Made by a program: the position numbers and the translations under genes. From Cercozoa sp. M6MM (lineage: Eukaryota; Endomyxa: Ascetosporea): a DNA stretch of 64,000 nt. Below the pieces are notes generated by a model. It searched no databases. It had not been told where the DNA came from and saw only the letters and a program-made list of their open reading frames with translations. Positions 32,308 to 44,809 of this stretch are shown piece by piece; within the stretch, counting starts at the first letter, position 1; every line of letters starts with the position of its first letter. The stretch lies in assembly GCA_040357565.1 (NCBI GenBank), contig JBDODJ010000041.1; one strand, given 5' to 3'.

Positions 32308-33374
32308 ATGCTGTTGCTCCTTTCAATTTTGGTTGCGCTGGCGTCGAAGCAAGCGCGCTCACATTCAGCTGGCAGTCCAGGATGCTTTGCAAAGTACCTT
32401 ACAGTTTGAAGTCTCTTTTTCACTGGCAGCTTTACTGTTTTTTGCATTTCCCGGGACAGTCAAGCTACAATAGAAGAAGCGACGTCGGCCATGACTTGGG
32501 TCCGGAAAGGCGAGGATGCTGGAGGCTTTGTTGTGCTGGTAACTTTACGTTTCGTTGCAGTCTTTCTGCTGATGGTGAAGTAACGATAGGTTGGATCTGA
32601 CGGAGAGAAAGTGAAAATAACCCTGCAAGCACCTGAAACGGAAAATGTCCACGCTTTTGTAATTGTGTGGTCTCTTTCCAGTTTCGTTCAAAGAAACATA
32701 AGGTTTTAATGATTGAATTTTTCACAGGACGTCGTGAAATATGAGGAGGGAGTGTCGGTGACTACGTCGGAGGCACAGGCTGGCAGCTTTACGCTCGGCG
32801 ACAGGCAGAGTTTTGGAACTGTAAAATTTCAGTTTGGGTTGTTTGATTTTGGGGGTTCACCGACAATTGTGTATTTATGATACAACTTACATTGTCGGTG
32901 AGGACCAGGGTGTCTGTGCGCGTCCTACTTCACAGGTCACACACAGTCAACCTGTGCGTGAGTCCTCGGTGTCGGCTACTTGGTCGCCTCCGCAGACGCA
33001 GGCGGTCACGCGGTTTGTGGCTCGGGCCATAGCCTATGGCACCGACTTCGCGATGCACCTTGCCGTGAGCGAACCTTTTGACCCCGCCACGCTTGTTTGT
33101 ACTTTTCTCGGCTTGAACCTTATTGTTTGCCCGCACTGTACGAAATAGAAATTCAGTGAATTAAATCTTTAGTGCTGTAGCGTCCGGTGCGGAGGCCGAC
33201 GAAAAAGACAGTGAACAACAGACAGTGGATGATCGAACCAACGACGCATGTTTGCTCTTTTCTGCCTTACCCACGTACTCGAGCTTCCATCCAACACAGT
33301 CGCTCAAAAATTCATGGTCTTTTGCGCAGAGTCACAGCTGTAGCGGCAAGCATTGTCGCAAGAGAATGAACTGA
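32308..33374 (+). CDS. Secreted Reeler-domain protein
   Basis: ATG at 32308: MLLLLSILVALASKQARS is a clear signal peptide. The mature part begins HSAGSPGCFANQA, then TWVRKGEDAGGFVVL, SDGEKVKITLQAPETE, VVKYEEGVSVTTSEAQ and SFTLGDRQSFGTVKF. The exon at about 32935-33110 reads VTHSQPVRESSVSATWSPP followed by RFVARAIAYGTDF, matching the C-terminal half of Reeler domains (VTH, then W-x-P, then F-x-A). The last exon is acidic then serine-rich, ends KHCRKRMN, with TGA at 33372-33374. Reeler domains occur in secreted or cell-surface proteins, including ferric reductase relatives. No DOMON, cytochrome b561 or membrane anchor is visible, so this copy seems to be free Reeler. Exon borders near 32,580-32,730 are approximate. 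Confidence 0.72.
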
Positions 33375-33507
33375 CACTGAACTGAAGGCTTTATATTCGG
33401 ATGCAACTTCAACTGAAGTTGAATGTAAAAGACCCGTCAAGTCGCGAGCCATTGGCCTCGGCCAATTCAAAACTTTAACAATTGTAATTTAGTTTCAGTT
33501 CAGTTTT

Positions 33508-36500
33508 TAAGTCGCTGTAAAAACGAACGACGTGCGACGTGATTGCGTTTGCAACGCCTTCTTGAAGGTCGAGATGAAATCTTCGGCACTGCGTTTTCAG
33601 CATCAAAATGCGACACACATGATTCAGTATCATAACGTGCACAAATGCCGGTGGTCGAGACCAAAGTACACTTTAGAACCGCAGCGTGCAACTACAACAT
33701 CCCAAGTTCGCAGCCATATTTCGAGCGCAACTGTCTTGCGACGCGTATCTGAGTCGCGACGAGGTGTTTCGTCCAACGAAACACCGCAGATCTCAAACAT
33801 TGCAATCGCGTCCATCAACGCATCGTCAGCGGACACTGCGCGAAATTAGTTTCAATGTATCTAATCAGCAAAATAATGACACCTTTGCGGTAGGAACCGA
33901 GCAGCTGATTGAAGGAAGCTGCTTGCAGCAAGTCGACAACGCCTTTCGTTTCAAAGTCCATCTGGTTGAAAATGTCGGACAAAGAATGAAACAACTCCTT
34001 CGACAACGAAATCCCGGCGGGTGCGCCGGTGTCGCGGTCGAGTTGAGCGATATCGATGCCTTGACTCGCAAGGAAATCGCGCAGCTGTTGGAACAAACCT
34101 CGCTCGGATTCCAAGGATATGACGGATTCTGCCGAGGGTTCGTGTGGCACTTGTTTCGGTTTTCGCGAGGGACGCATTCGGGGTGAGCGACGCGGTGGAG
34201 TGCGTGGTGAAGATTTTTTCGCTGATTTAAGCACTTCTTCGTCCTTTTCGTGTTTTTTCTCGACCTTTTTGATAACAGCTTCCACAGGTAAAGTCAAAGT
34301 GAGATCTCCCTCCCTCGAACTGGGCTTCACAGGCACAGGCGAAGGAGGTTTCGACTCTACTTCAGCATCGGGAAGCCATGGTTGCTCGATAGAGCGATCT
34401 TTAGGCTTTTCAAGAGGAGTTTTCACAGCAACGACGGCCGTTTTGGTGCTTTTCTTCTTTCGAGCCTGTCTGGGTCGCGGTGTTTCGTTTCGAGTTTGAA
34501 CAGTGCGTACGCGTTGTGTTTGCCACTTTCTCACGTGAGTGCGGCGTTTGCACAACTCCTTTTTAAAGACTTCTGGTTTGCCGCCTTCTTCAGGCAAAAA
34601 TAGCTCGGGCTCGGGCCGCACTTCGGGTTGACTGAGAGATAGTTGCGCTTCTTTGAGCAGCTCGCTGAGTGACACGGTAGGCTCAGACGACGGATCGACT
34701 TCTCTGCCACACAGCAATCCGAGTAACGTGCGTAGGAGCGGTACATCTTCCCAGACGACAGAAAGCTGCCAAGTGCTGAGCTTTGTCTTCGTATCGCGCG
34801 AGGTAATGACGTGGTGCAGTTGCTTTTTCGGCATCGACTTTGCCATCTGGAGCACTTCTTCCAGCAAGGACGTGCGCGTTTGCTCGGTTTCTTGTTCGGT
34901 CTCAAGCCCCTGTGTGTGCTGCTGCTGCTGCTGCTGTTGGCTTCGCAGTAGTTCCTCGCTCAAGGCAGTTCTGACGTCGGTCGACAGATCCGTGAGGATT
35001 CCTTTTTCAAGCTGCATGAAGGTGTCCTCAGTTCGTGTGTCGAATACCACCCTCGGACGAGAGTATTTCTGCAGGAGACGCAGCTTTTCCTGAAATACAT
35101 CAACTGTGCGACGTCGCTCTTGGTCTTCCTCGACAGCTCTCGAGCTCCACTGTTTGAAGTCATGCTTTCTTGGCGTTGGCAAGTTGGCTATTTCGATCTG
35201 TATCACTGGTTCGACTTGCAATGTTGTAGTAGCTCTCGTCAGTTTGCCTGGTATTATAGAACTAGGTTTCAAAGCCGTGTGCGGTGGTTTTGACATTGTT
35301 GTTTGCGCTCTTCGCAGCCGCTGTAGTCGCTGTGCATCGTTTTCGTCCAGTTTCTGCGTCTTTACGTCAGAAAAAAGCAGTTCGGTTGTCGTAAACGATG
35401 TCACTTCACTCTCCGGCTAAGGGCACAATGAAACAATCAGAAGTTAATTCATAGACATCTTTTGAAAGAAAAGAAATATACCCTAGGCATTTCCTTCGTG
35501 CTAAGGTTGGACATGAGTGTGTATGGATCACTGACACTGCGACCGGTGGGCAACTCCTCCAGGGTCCACAAGGCCCCGCACGATTTCCGCTGCATCTGTG
35601 CTGAAGCAGGAAGCAGAGGCACATGTGCCACGGCTGGAGGTGCCGTGGTAACTGATCTGGACTGAGTGGCCTCTTCAAACACGGAGAGCAGATCGGCAGC
35701 AGATGGTTCGGCATGCTTGAGTGTTGCCTCGGTGCTCCTTCTTTGAAGAAGGAGAGAGCGCGATCTCGAGCTTCTTCTTTCCTGCAGCTGGCGCTCAAAT
35801 CGATCGGCATCTGCGTCGAAACAGGTGATTTCAGGATGAAGGGTGTAATAGCTTGATATGCTGCTTCCAAGGGTTGCAGGTTCAGTCTGCACTCGGGATT
35901 CGACGGTTTTGGGTTTTCGTATTGCTCGCAACTTCGCGAGTAAACGTTTTCTCATAAGAACTTCACGCACGAAGAGTTCGTGCGTGTCCTGCGGACTTTG
36001 CCACGAAAACAAGGGCGATAAGTGAAAGTTCGCTGGCTTTCGACGCCGCAGACGCTGGACGCGAAATTGTACGAGCGCACGAACTTGGTTTCGCTTCTGC
36101 AGCACAGACGAGAAGTGCTTTTGTTGCGCTGTCTGCCTTCTCTGTTCTGCTTCTAGCACTTTGGTTTTGTACTTAATCACTCTGTGCTGAGCAAGTCGAG
36201 TTTTGTGTGTGTACTTCGTATCCTAACGGATAAAACAGTGGAACGTCAATGGCTTCCGACATATTCGGGGGGGGGGGGGGTACTTTAGAGTAAATTACCA
36301 TATGCTTCCGTGCGTCTTCATTAAAGATAGCATCGTAGCTCGCCCGTGTTGCGAAAGGAAACACGCTGTTTGGGGTCTTCGCGGACACAAGCTCCGATAG
36401 CTTCTGCGATCAAAGACCAAATAATCGATCCTCCGGAGGAGCAGATTTGTTTTGAAGAACTAAACAAAAACTGAAACGAACCTGATGTCCGGTCGGTATA

Positions 36501-36535
36501 AAACTGTCCGGTGCTAGCGCGAGCTCATGCGACAT
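33508..36535 (-). CDS. Large uncharacterised charged / coiled-coil protein
   Basis: ATG at 36533-36535: MSHELALAPDSFIPTGHQ. Introns join this to KLSELVSAKTPNSVFPFAT, then to DTKYTHKTRLAQHRVIKYK and a 730-nt exon rich in Arg, Glu and Ser. A 65-nt intron follows, then a 1.5-kb exon starting PESEVTSFTTTELLFSD, with a QQQQQQQ run (about 34920) and a long Lys/Pro/Arg-rich linker. The end is a compact folded module (GLFQQLRDFLASQGIDIAQ, ELFHSLSDIFNQMDFETKG) resembling a divergent EF-hand pair or dimerisation fold. Two final introns give LLGSYRKVSADDALMDAIA and an end SRRTSFVFTAT, stop 33508-33510. Length is near 900 residues. No family recognised; a flagellar or cytoskeletal role is only a guess from composition. 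One intron holds a sense-strand C tract (36269-36281). Confidence 0.7.
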
Positions 36536-36680
36536 AGCGCACTTCAGAGATTTTTTAATTCCTTCCTCTAAACTCAGGCCGAGCACACTTTATTCTTGCC
36601 GAAGTTTCGGTCGGTTGCTGCGAAACGCTTTCGATGAACACCGGAGCCACCATGACGCATGATATACGTAAGTAACTGGA

Positions 36681-39600
36681 TCATTTGGGTGGCGGCAGTT
36701 TAACTATCAGCTGCACGGCACGTCGCACGGCGTCGTCGTCGATGCTGAGCAGTGTGTCGTCAAGTCGAATTGTTACGGGCTCTAGAGTCACACCCGGCAC
36801 AGGCCACAGCGGGTAAATCGAGAGGGTCTCGCCGTCGGAGCGTTGCAGCGTCAAAAGGGGTGGCAAATGTGCAGCATGCATCACTCGTTGCAGCAATTGA
36901 CTCCGAGGCACATAGGCCACCTTGGGATCGCTGCACAGAATCGAATATAGGAAGGTGTAAATTTAGGGTTCAGGTATCAGAACCAACAGTAATCAGAGAA
37001 GCGTATGAAACCCCAAGATGCGTTGCGTGTTTTCACCACTGACGACACGATCAGTGGCATCAGTACTTAGCCCAATGAGGCGTACCGGCCCAAGATCGGA
37101 CCTGTCCATTGAGATGTGCATCTCGTTTCCCGTAACTGAGACGGTCTGACCCAGTAGCTGCAAGATAGAGGTCAGCGCAGGAACGAGTCGTGACACTGAG
37201 CGATACTGCAAACCCTCCACCCAGCGACTGCTGAAGTGCTTGGCCTAAATTTACACACAAGAGTGAGAACTAGCAAAAAGACATCTAGAATTGTGATACT
37301 GTATCTCTAATCGCTTTGTGCATACCAGAAAGCCACCACAGAACACGGTGGTATTGATGCCGCTGCGCTGGATTGCCAGACGATCTACAAAAGCATGCTC
37401 GGGAATAGGGACAAAAGCAGAGTTCTCCGCAAAAATGGTAGTGTATGTTTACAATCGTAGGTGCACTGGGCAGGTGCGCGATGGTATGCCGCGAGCTGTA
37501 GGTGCTTCTGCGAGCGCTCGAGATGCCTATCGCTTGTGCCACTACCTTGTCCTTCTGTTTATGAAGAATATTCCACAAGTGCACGTGTTTCAGTTTTCAT
37601 AGATAGATTTCAGGACAGTATTAAAATAGTAATACCACGTCCCGAGTCGTAGACGACTACAGCATTATTGAGGCGCGCTGCACTGAGTCCCCACCGACGC
37701 AACAGGACCGGTAGTATCTTGGGCTCCTCGGCGAAGCGGTCAAGAAAGAAGTACTCACGTTCATGCTTGCGCAGTAACTCGTCGTTGTACAGTACTGCAT
37801 GGCTCTGTGTGTATGTGTATATATTCACAGCAAACACAGATGTCAAAGGAGTAAAAAGACCTCAGCGAAGCTGCTAACATCGGAGACGTGAGGAATATTG
37901 TGGCTGTCAGCGTCGGCGATCAAGTGTCGTGTCATCGGAATGTTCAGTCTAATGTGCAAAGAGTGCATACACCCTGTGTGTTTAAAGCGTGTTTTACGGG
38001 CGTCCGTGCAAACGCGCACCAGCGAGCGAGTCCAAGTCGGGCGTGTTCTCCACAATTAACGGTGTCCACACGAACACTAAATTTACACCAACTATCTAAT
38101 TAAGAAGAGACACACATTTTATACATTTAAATTGTATAAGAAAGCTAGACTACCTTCTGGTGTGTGTTTCGCAAAGTCCACTGTCGAAGTGTAGGGTGTC
38201 CGTGGTCTCAGGTGTTAGAAGAGTCGTAAGATACAGCTTACCAAGACGTGAAACAACGGTTGCAATGTCGGCGTATCTGGAGTGTCGGGTGTCCAAAGGT
38301 ACTTGATCGCACTGCTTGCATACAACTTTAGAGAAACCATTATTTTGTCAATATCAATGCACATCGGTTTACGTGAGTGGCGTAGATGAACTTGACGCGG
38401 TTGTTGGAAAGACTACGAGCAGCGCGAGTTCCGATGAGCCGTGCAGTATGCTCACCTCGTACCTCGCCCTTCAATAAGTGTACATATTTTTTTAGGTAGT
38501 TGTAAACAATGGGGGTACCGTCATGTCTACAAGTGCGACGTAATGCTTTGTCTGCTGGACCCACTCGTGCAGTTGCAAGAAGTTCGACAGGTGCGTCTCC
38601 AATACAAAAATCGTCGCAAACTTCTCCGAAACAAACTGCTTCAGCACCGACGCTATCAGTTAATCGAAACATTTTAAGTACACAATTTAGAGAAAACTGG
38701 AAGTCAGTTTTAACTTAAGATAATGCGAAAAGATGGAAAATTAAGGCTACAGACAGTTATTTATCTGCGTACAATGTGTAAGATACAGAAGAGGGGTTAC
38801 CAGGATCGCCTTCTACTTCATGAGGCATGCAGCCCTGGTACGAACATAAATTGAAGAGACGAGCGGCAAGTAAATTACGTCGACAAAGAGGAGGCCAAGA
38901 AGTACAGAGAGGCAGATACTGTACCAAGAGACCCTCGCGATGGGTGACAACAATTGCTATGTCGACGTTTGGAATGTCTAAATTTAAAGCCACAATGAAA
39001 CCACGGTTTTATTTTTGCACTTATGCGACGTACTGTCAGGGTCGTGAAACGCGTCGCTAAGCGTAATACGTTTAATGTCCGTAAGTGTCAACTTCACTGT
39101 CAAACAAAACCGGAGAGTTTCATGACAGTCAAGCAAAAGTTGTTTTGAATTCTAAAAAACGTACACGGCGGTGCAGTGCGAGTGATGCTTTCGAAAGCGA
39201 ATGCGTTCATCAACAGTGACTTTGTTGGCTCAGGAAGAGATGATACCGCCTGAGAAGTCATACGGCAGTGCTTCATGGCACAATTAAACTTAAATGCAAG
39301 CAGGGCGTAAATAACTTACAGAAGCAAGGACGTTTTGCTTCGTTTCCGTTGTTGGCTTGCACGTCGGGCTTATCTAAAGAAACTTACAGAAACATAAAGA
39401 AATACACAAGCACGCTATGACGGTGTATGCTACGGAGCAAAGACCGAAGTATATCATGCCGAGTTGCAACGCCACGAGCAGCGCCGCAAGGATGCTGCGA
39501 AGCACGAGAGTTTTGTAAGAGACCGACTGTTGCGGTAGTTGTTGCTGCTGTTGGTGTTCACGTCGCCCATCATTAAGTGCAACGGCGTGCAGCTGTATCC

Positions 39601-39727
39601 TGGTGGAACAAAACACTCCAAGACCCAGGCAACAACCTTTAAAATGGAATGGAAGGTACGGGACTGCTTGCCCGTAGTGCACGATATTCCCGGAACCTCG
39701 ATATTGGTATCCTTGCATCGCTCGCAT
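36681..39727 (-). CDS. Uncharacterised protein with N-terminal membrane anchor, many exons
   Basis: ATG at 39725-39727: MRAMQGYQYRGSGNIVHYG; an intron leads to a QQQQQ stretch and a hydrophobic helix (LRSILAALLVALQLGMIYF), so this looks like a type II membrane protein with a large lumenal part. Downstream exons include VTVDERIRFRKHHSH, VKLTLTDIKRITLSDAFHD, DIPNVDIAIVVTHREG, FATIFVLETHLSNFLQLHEW, VDMTGEVRGEHTARLIG, SLSNNRVKFIYATHVN, NIPMTRHLIADADSHNIPHV, EREYFFLDRFAEEPKILPV, RSVSRLVPALTSILQLLGQ and a C-terminal TLSIYPLWPVPGVTLEP. It ends LIVKLPPPK (TGA 36681-36683). I recognise no family with confidence. A GPI-transamidase PIG-S-like fold was considered because of the LPHV-like and ILQLLG-like segments, but the C-terminal membrane helix is missing. 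Continuity over 39.0-39.3 kb is inferred. Confidence 0.5.
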
Positions 39728-41081
39728 GAATTTTAGCCGTGCGAGGCACCCTTTCCATAATTTAGCTCGAATGAGAATGCAAACGAAAGTTGCGCAAACT
39801 CCGACACTTCCGCCGTTCCCTGGGCATCCCAATCAAGCCCAAATTGAGGATTGCTGGAAGCATTTATGGGCGAGATGCCACTCGATTTTTGCCCCTGTCT
39901 ACAGTGTTCAACAACTCTTCCTCCACTGCCAAAAACGGGAAAGTACACATTTCAATTCCTTTGGTACCTGCTCCTGCGTTGAACTGTAGTGTCACCAAAG
40001 CTGTGCCCAAACATTGCAGCCTGCCTTGCCTTTCAGCGCGTTAAAGGAAATGTGTTCCACAACTCAATTTCGTCGCTGAGGCGTTTGCCCTGTCTGAGAA
40101 GGTATCAATTAAAATATCTCTGCCAGCGGGATCCCCAGCCCAAACCGTCCAGACAATAAATTTCGAACAGTTTGCGGGTTTAATCTTAATGGGCACGACT
40201 TTGCATGCGAAAGCATGCAACTTAACGATCTACCGGAAGTTCTCTTTCCCAGTGACCAATCAATCCACACTTCCAGCAGGGTAGCAAGTGAGTTCTGTCG
40301 AACTACCCCGGGCATGTCGGCACTCCTTCAACCTTCTGTTGCTTCAGTTTCTCTGCTTGTTCCTGGAACCGTTGTTGAGCCACTTGCGTAGACTTCTCCT
40401 TCGGGGCATTCAGCTGCTCGGTGCGTCATCAGTTTATCACACAGGTATTTATATTCGACGACTTCGTGCAATTTGCCAATGCATTTTCAAATAGTCAGTT
40501 TGCTCAGTGGCATATCGCGGCGTCTTGATTGCTTTGTGACTTGTTTTTGGGTTTTTGGTTGTGGTTTTTGAAGTTGCTACTTCCCTGATTGACTCGTGCT
40601 CGTGCGTGTAGACTGTCAACTTTACGGTGTACATTGTGACACAGAACTCGCATGTTCGCAAGTTGTTGGTGCTGGATGACGACCTCCGCGTTGTCACTTC
40701 ACTTCGACATGCGCTTGCTGGCTCATCGTGCACCTGTCGTGTCGTGTAGACTACTCTGTGAGTGTAAACGACAGCAAGCACTCAAGTTATGGCGAGCTTG
40801 CGAGGTTGGCAGCGTTAGCATCACGCACAGGCCATCCTCATGGAGTCGGTCAAGTTCAACGACTTCTGACACGACCCGACAACGAATGCCGCACACACGC
40901 ACGACAGCACACCTCTCGAACACTTTGAACTAACTTTAGAAGAGCCGTCAGTGCAAAGGCTTTACTGTTACTTTAGTTTTGAATCTATAATTGGTGCACA
41001 AGGATGTGCTGCCTGGGATCAGTATCCGTAGACGGGTGGCCAAAACCTCAATGAATATGCTAACGGTACGTTTCGTCGCTG
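39728..41081. other. Unassigned region with protein-like plus-strand segments
   Basis: Two plus-strand stretches look coding but cannot be built into a gene. One, at about 40110-40407, reads RTVCGFNLNGHDFACESMQ and SVASVSLLVPGTVVEPLA. The other, at about 40610-40740 after a plausible acceptor, reads TVNFTVYIVTQNSHVRKLLV. Both look like extracellular beta-domain exons (N-x-T site, paired cysteines). No start with a signal peptide was found. If real, this gene runs divergently from the membrane-anchored gene and converges on the sulfatase gene. Confidence 0.3.
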
Positions 41082-43850
41082 TTAGCTCACGTTTCGCAGC
41101 TGTTCGTCGTAGCACGCGCAGTGTTTCTTGCTGACGCCGATGTCGCCGCAGTTGCGTGCAGAGACTCGAGCACCCTACAAAGCCAAAATAAAACGTTGCC
41201 GGGAGCCTGGGTTATGTTCGATTTTGTGTGTTTTCAATCTGCACCAAAAGCGATGTGGCGCCGTGTCTTCGTATCCTCGCGTCTAGCAATGCCTCGTCAA
41301 ACGTGCCCTGTGAATTGGAATAACTTGAAATATGATACTTAGATATGTCTAGAGTACCTGGAGGCGTTCGTAGTTGCGAGCTTCGACGGCAGGATCGGCG
41401 CTGATGTGCGCCAGGTGCGACAGTGTGGCGTACACATCCTGTTTTGCGCAAATGTGTCAGGACAAAAAGAACACACCGACACAAACACACACACAAGTGT
41501 ACCCAAGCAGTCACAAGTTTATCCTCATTGTGAACAAGGTTCTTGTGTCGCTCGTCACTCAGTAGTCTACAAACAACACTACGGTAATGTACATGTGCAA
41601 AGACACAAAGGGTACCCCTTTGGCAGCAGCATGTGTAACAGGGCATAGCGATTCTCGGCAATGACATCAGTCGTCTCCATGGCATACCTACACAGAGAGG
41701 TCAGTCAAGTCGAACTTGACAAACAGAAGGCAACAGTAAAGAAGAAATACCACAGGCCCATGTGCAAACCGTGATCGCTGACGAGTACAACGGCCGTGTT
41801 GGACAAATCTCCGCGCTGCTGTAGCCACTCGAGCACACCCTCGACGGCACTGTCATCCACCTGCGAGATCACTTCGCCGGTGCCCTCATGAGCTTCGATG
41901 AGTCCGAGCCACGCGAACTTTGGCTCGTCATCGTAGGTTCGCCAGAACTCGCGGAACATTGAAAAAGCCAAATCGTGAGTCTTCTCGCCTACAAAACCAC
42001 TCGCACAACCAGTCAAACTTAATGCAAATAAAGCTAAAAGTACTGTACCGTGCATGCACCTGGCACGAACAGAGAACGGTCCTTTCCAGTTGCCCTGAGC
42101 ACAACAGACCAAATTCTCTTTTGTGTGCAACTGGAATGACTAAAAAAAGAGTACAAATGGATTCTCGAGCGAGTGGTAGTGCTCGTTGCAGAACGGCGAG
42201 GCCACCTCGTGATCGTAGCGATAGTTGGATTTCATGTAGGTCGAGGCAGTCGACTCGCAGAAATCTGTGCACAGTTCTGAAGATGCGAAAGAAGGCAAAA
42301 GGCAGGTCTCAAGAGGACAATGCACACCTTGGAAGAAGCCAGTGACGTAGCCATTCTGCTTGAAGCGATCGCTCAACGGCTGCGGATCTTTCGGCGGCGC
42401 CTGGCCGCGGTCCTCATCACCAAAAAGCATCGGTACGACATTGAGACTCGTCCAGCGTCCCAACGAGTGATACTTCTGTCCAGATGGACACCTAGGAAAA
42501 GAACTGACGAGACGTAAATTACTTACAAGGAACTGAAAGGCTTCCGAGTCACTGTCGGCATCACCGAATCTTGATCTGTCCTACTCGAACAGTGTGTTTC
42601 ATTTCGTTGCACTCATAGACACAAGTATACAAGTACAAGGGACCTCGAAGAACTTGAAGGAACGCGGCATCTTGCGAATGAAGTGTCCTACTCACTCAGG
42701 TAATAAGAGAGGTAACGGAGGGGAACAGGGGGAGGGCAAAAGGTACGTCGCGAGATGGCGTCGACGTAGAGCACAAGCACATTCAGTTTTTGCTCAGTAG
42801 ATTCACGCCTCGGTCTGCAGCAGTGAGTGCAGGGCTGTCTGTCAGTACATGTGCTTATGAGTGCTGCTTTACCTCGAGTGGTAATGATGCTCCAGGTCGT
42901 CACCTTCTGTGTCCATCTTGTGAAACACCTCCTGGTCCGACATCTCGTTGTTCTAAACGTAAGAGCAACAAGCACTGAACATTCACTAAAGCCAGTTTTT
43001 CCGAATACCACTACAAGCCTGGGAAAGCGAGTCAGCACGCCACTCTGTCGCTGACTCGGACACCTGCATCATGTCATATGATCATACACGTCGCTACTAG
43101 GAAGGACACGTACTCTAGTTGCACGTGCTGCGTGATTGCACTCGCGATAGGAACGCACATGTCAACTGCCTTGTTCGTGTCCTTGTCGGTGTTCTTGCCG
43201 AGCACGACACGGAAGCGCCGCGTATTCGCGATGATCTTTCTCATGAAGGTCATTCTTCACAAAGCAGGTTGTTCAAACTTAACTAACCCAGCACACGGAA
43301 AGAAAGAGGCTACGATTTGTCCAGTCGTTTGATCTTGGAAGGCCACCGTTCGACACGCGGCTCCAAACGCAGTTCCAAGTCGGCGCACGCGAGCGCACTT
43401 TCGCTCAGTCGCACAAAGCGTCGCTCTTCGTCGTGCCACTCTCTGTTAGACAGAGTGCACTCAGTTTAGAATGTACGCAAACAAATACGCAAAAAAAAAA
43501 CAAGGTACCCCAGTTTCTCTTGTCGACGGCATGCCTGACTGCCCGTCCTGAGAGTATGACCAACATTGTCAGAGGTGACCAATGCTGACACTGTTGGCAG
43601 GTACCACACGTTGAGCCACCCGTCAAATGAGTCGATTGGGTGAGTCGACGGCACCTTCACATGACACTGCTCGTCACTCTGCAGCCGCGTGTCTGCATAT
43701 CCCTGAAAGGAAACACAAGGAACACAAGGAGTAATAGACAGCTAACCTGGACAACAACAAGAGCACACACCTTGCTCCAGTCTCTGGCGCCATCGTTGAC
43801 ACGGAAGGTGATGAGGTGCAGCACACCGGCGAGGCAGACTACAGGTATAT

Positions 43851-43887
<37 letters not shown>

Positions 43888-44639
43888 CATAATATGGGTA
43901 TGTAAGTTGGACGAGCCCTACCTGTCATGGCAAAGCGAAACAGCGTCGGAGACAGTAAGGCTCGGATCCACTGGAAGACTGTCAAACACGCTCAAAGTGA
44001 GGACATTCAGGGAGAGAAGTAGTTACCCAATGTTCCCATAACAACTGGCACAAACAACAGCAGAAAAGCGAGTGAATTGTAGCTGCCATGGTGGTCCAGT
44101 TGCGAGCCTTGGTCTGACCATCCAAACCTAAATTTAAAGCAAAGTTACTCGTTTAGAAGACGTACCAAAAGACAGTAGCACTGTCAAATTGAGCAACAAG
44201 ACGGCAAACACAAAAATGTCGCGACTCTCTCGGCTCTGAGGCGACTCAGTTCGACGACTCAGCGTTGATCCCGCCCGAACTGACGGCATCAACTCATCCT
44301 CTGGATCGTCGTGGTCACTCAAAGGAACCGCTTGATAACTGCCATTGCCGTGATCGCTGCCACTCTGAGCCGCACTGTCTGTGCCGGCGGAAAGGCCGCT
44401 CAGGCGCAGCGAAACGCGAAGCACCAAGCACGAAAAAACCAACGCTGACAACAGCGTCTGTACCGCGATCGGCACCAAATGGTCATGCAACCAGCCTAGG
44501 TCTCCACCTTTCAGCGACCGAAGGTACAGAACGTTGGCCAGAAGCTGCCCACTCCAAACCAACGAGGTAAACGTCGCATTTCACAATCATTGGCTTGTGG
44601 TACCCAGAAAGCCACAAAAAACGCGCGACGCCAGTCCAT
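41082..44639 (-). CDS. Polytopic membrane protein with C-terminal DUF229 sulfatase-like domain
   Basis: ATG at 44637-44639: MDWRRAFFVAFW, spliced to LLANVLYLR. Hydrophobic helices follow: LVPIAVQTLLSALVFSCLVL, DIFVFAVLLLNLTVLLSF, SLAFLLLFVPVVMGTL and FAMTVVCLAGVLHLITF, giving about five N-terminal membrane spans with a Ser/Asp-rich loop. After a lumenal stretch, the alkaline-phosphatase-fold domain begins KLNVLVLYVDAISRRTF (about 42730-42780), then HFIRKMPRSFKFFE, TSLNVVPMLFGDED, FKQNGYVTGFFQG, FREFWRTYDDEPKFAWLGL, TAVVLVSDHGLHMG (metal-binding D/H), LPKGLLSDERHKNLVHNE, DVYATLSHLAHISADP and a cysteine pair in NCGDIGVSKKHCACYDEQ. Stop 41082-41084. DUF229 relatives transfer or cleave phosphate or sulfate esters; the substrate is unknown. 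Fusion to several membrane spans recalls GPI ethanolamine-phosphate transferases. Confidence 0.87.
43846..43888. repeat. (AT)n microsatellite in an intron
   Basis: About 20 AT units with one interruption, inside an intron of the DUF229 gene. Confidence 0.9.
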
Positions 44640-44809
44640 TGTACTACTCACAACATTCGCACACGTGAGCTATTCATGGATCGGTTGGAAATTCGACTGT
44701 TCAGCAGTGAGATACTGGAGCGCCGGGCCCAGTAGAAATTTCTTTTATATTTTGATCATTGCACAGAACGACTCTGCATTGACAGTTTTGTGCCTGCTGA
44801 TGCACTATT
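44640..44809. promoter_or_regulatory. Compact divergent promoter region, DUF229 / ADP-ribosylglycohydrolase
   Basis: Only 170 bp separate the two ATGs. Both genes must share this interval for initiation; no canonical element was identified. Confidence 0.55.

Noticed and set aside
36681-39727. GPI-transamidase subunit PIG-S or glycoprotein glucosyltransferase
   Set aside because: Isolated segments resemble each family, but order, length and the missing C-terminal membrane helix do not fit. I left the gene unnamed.
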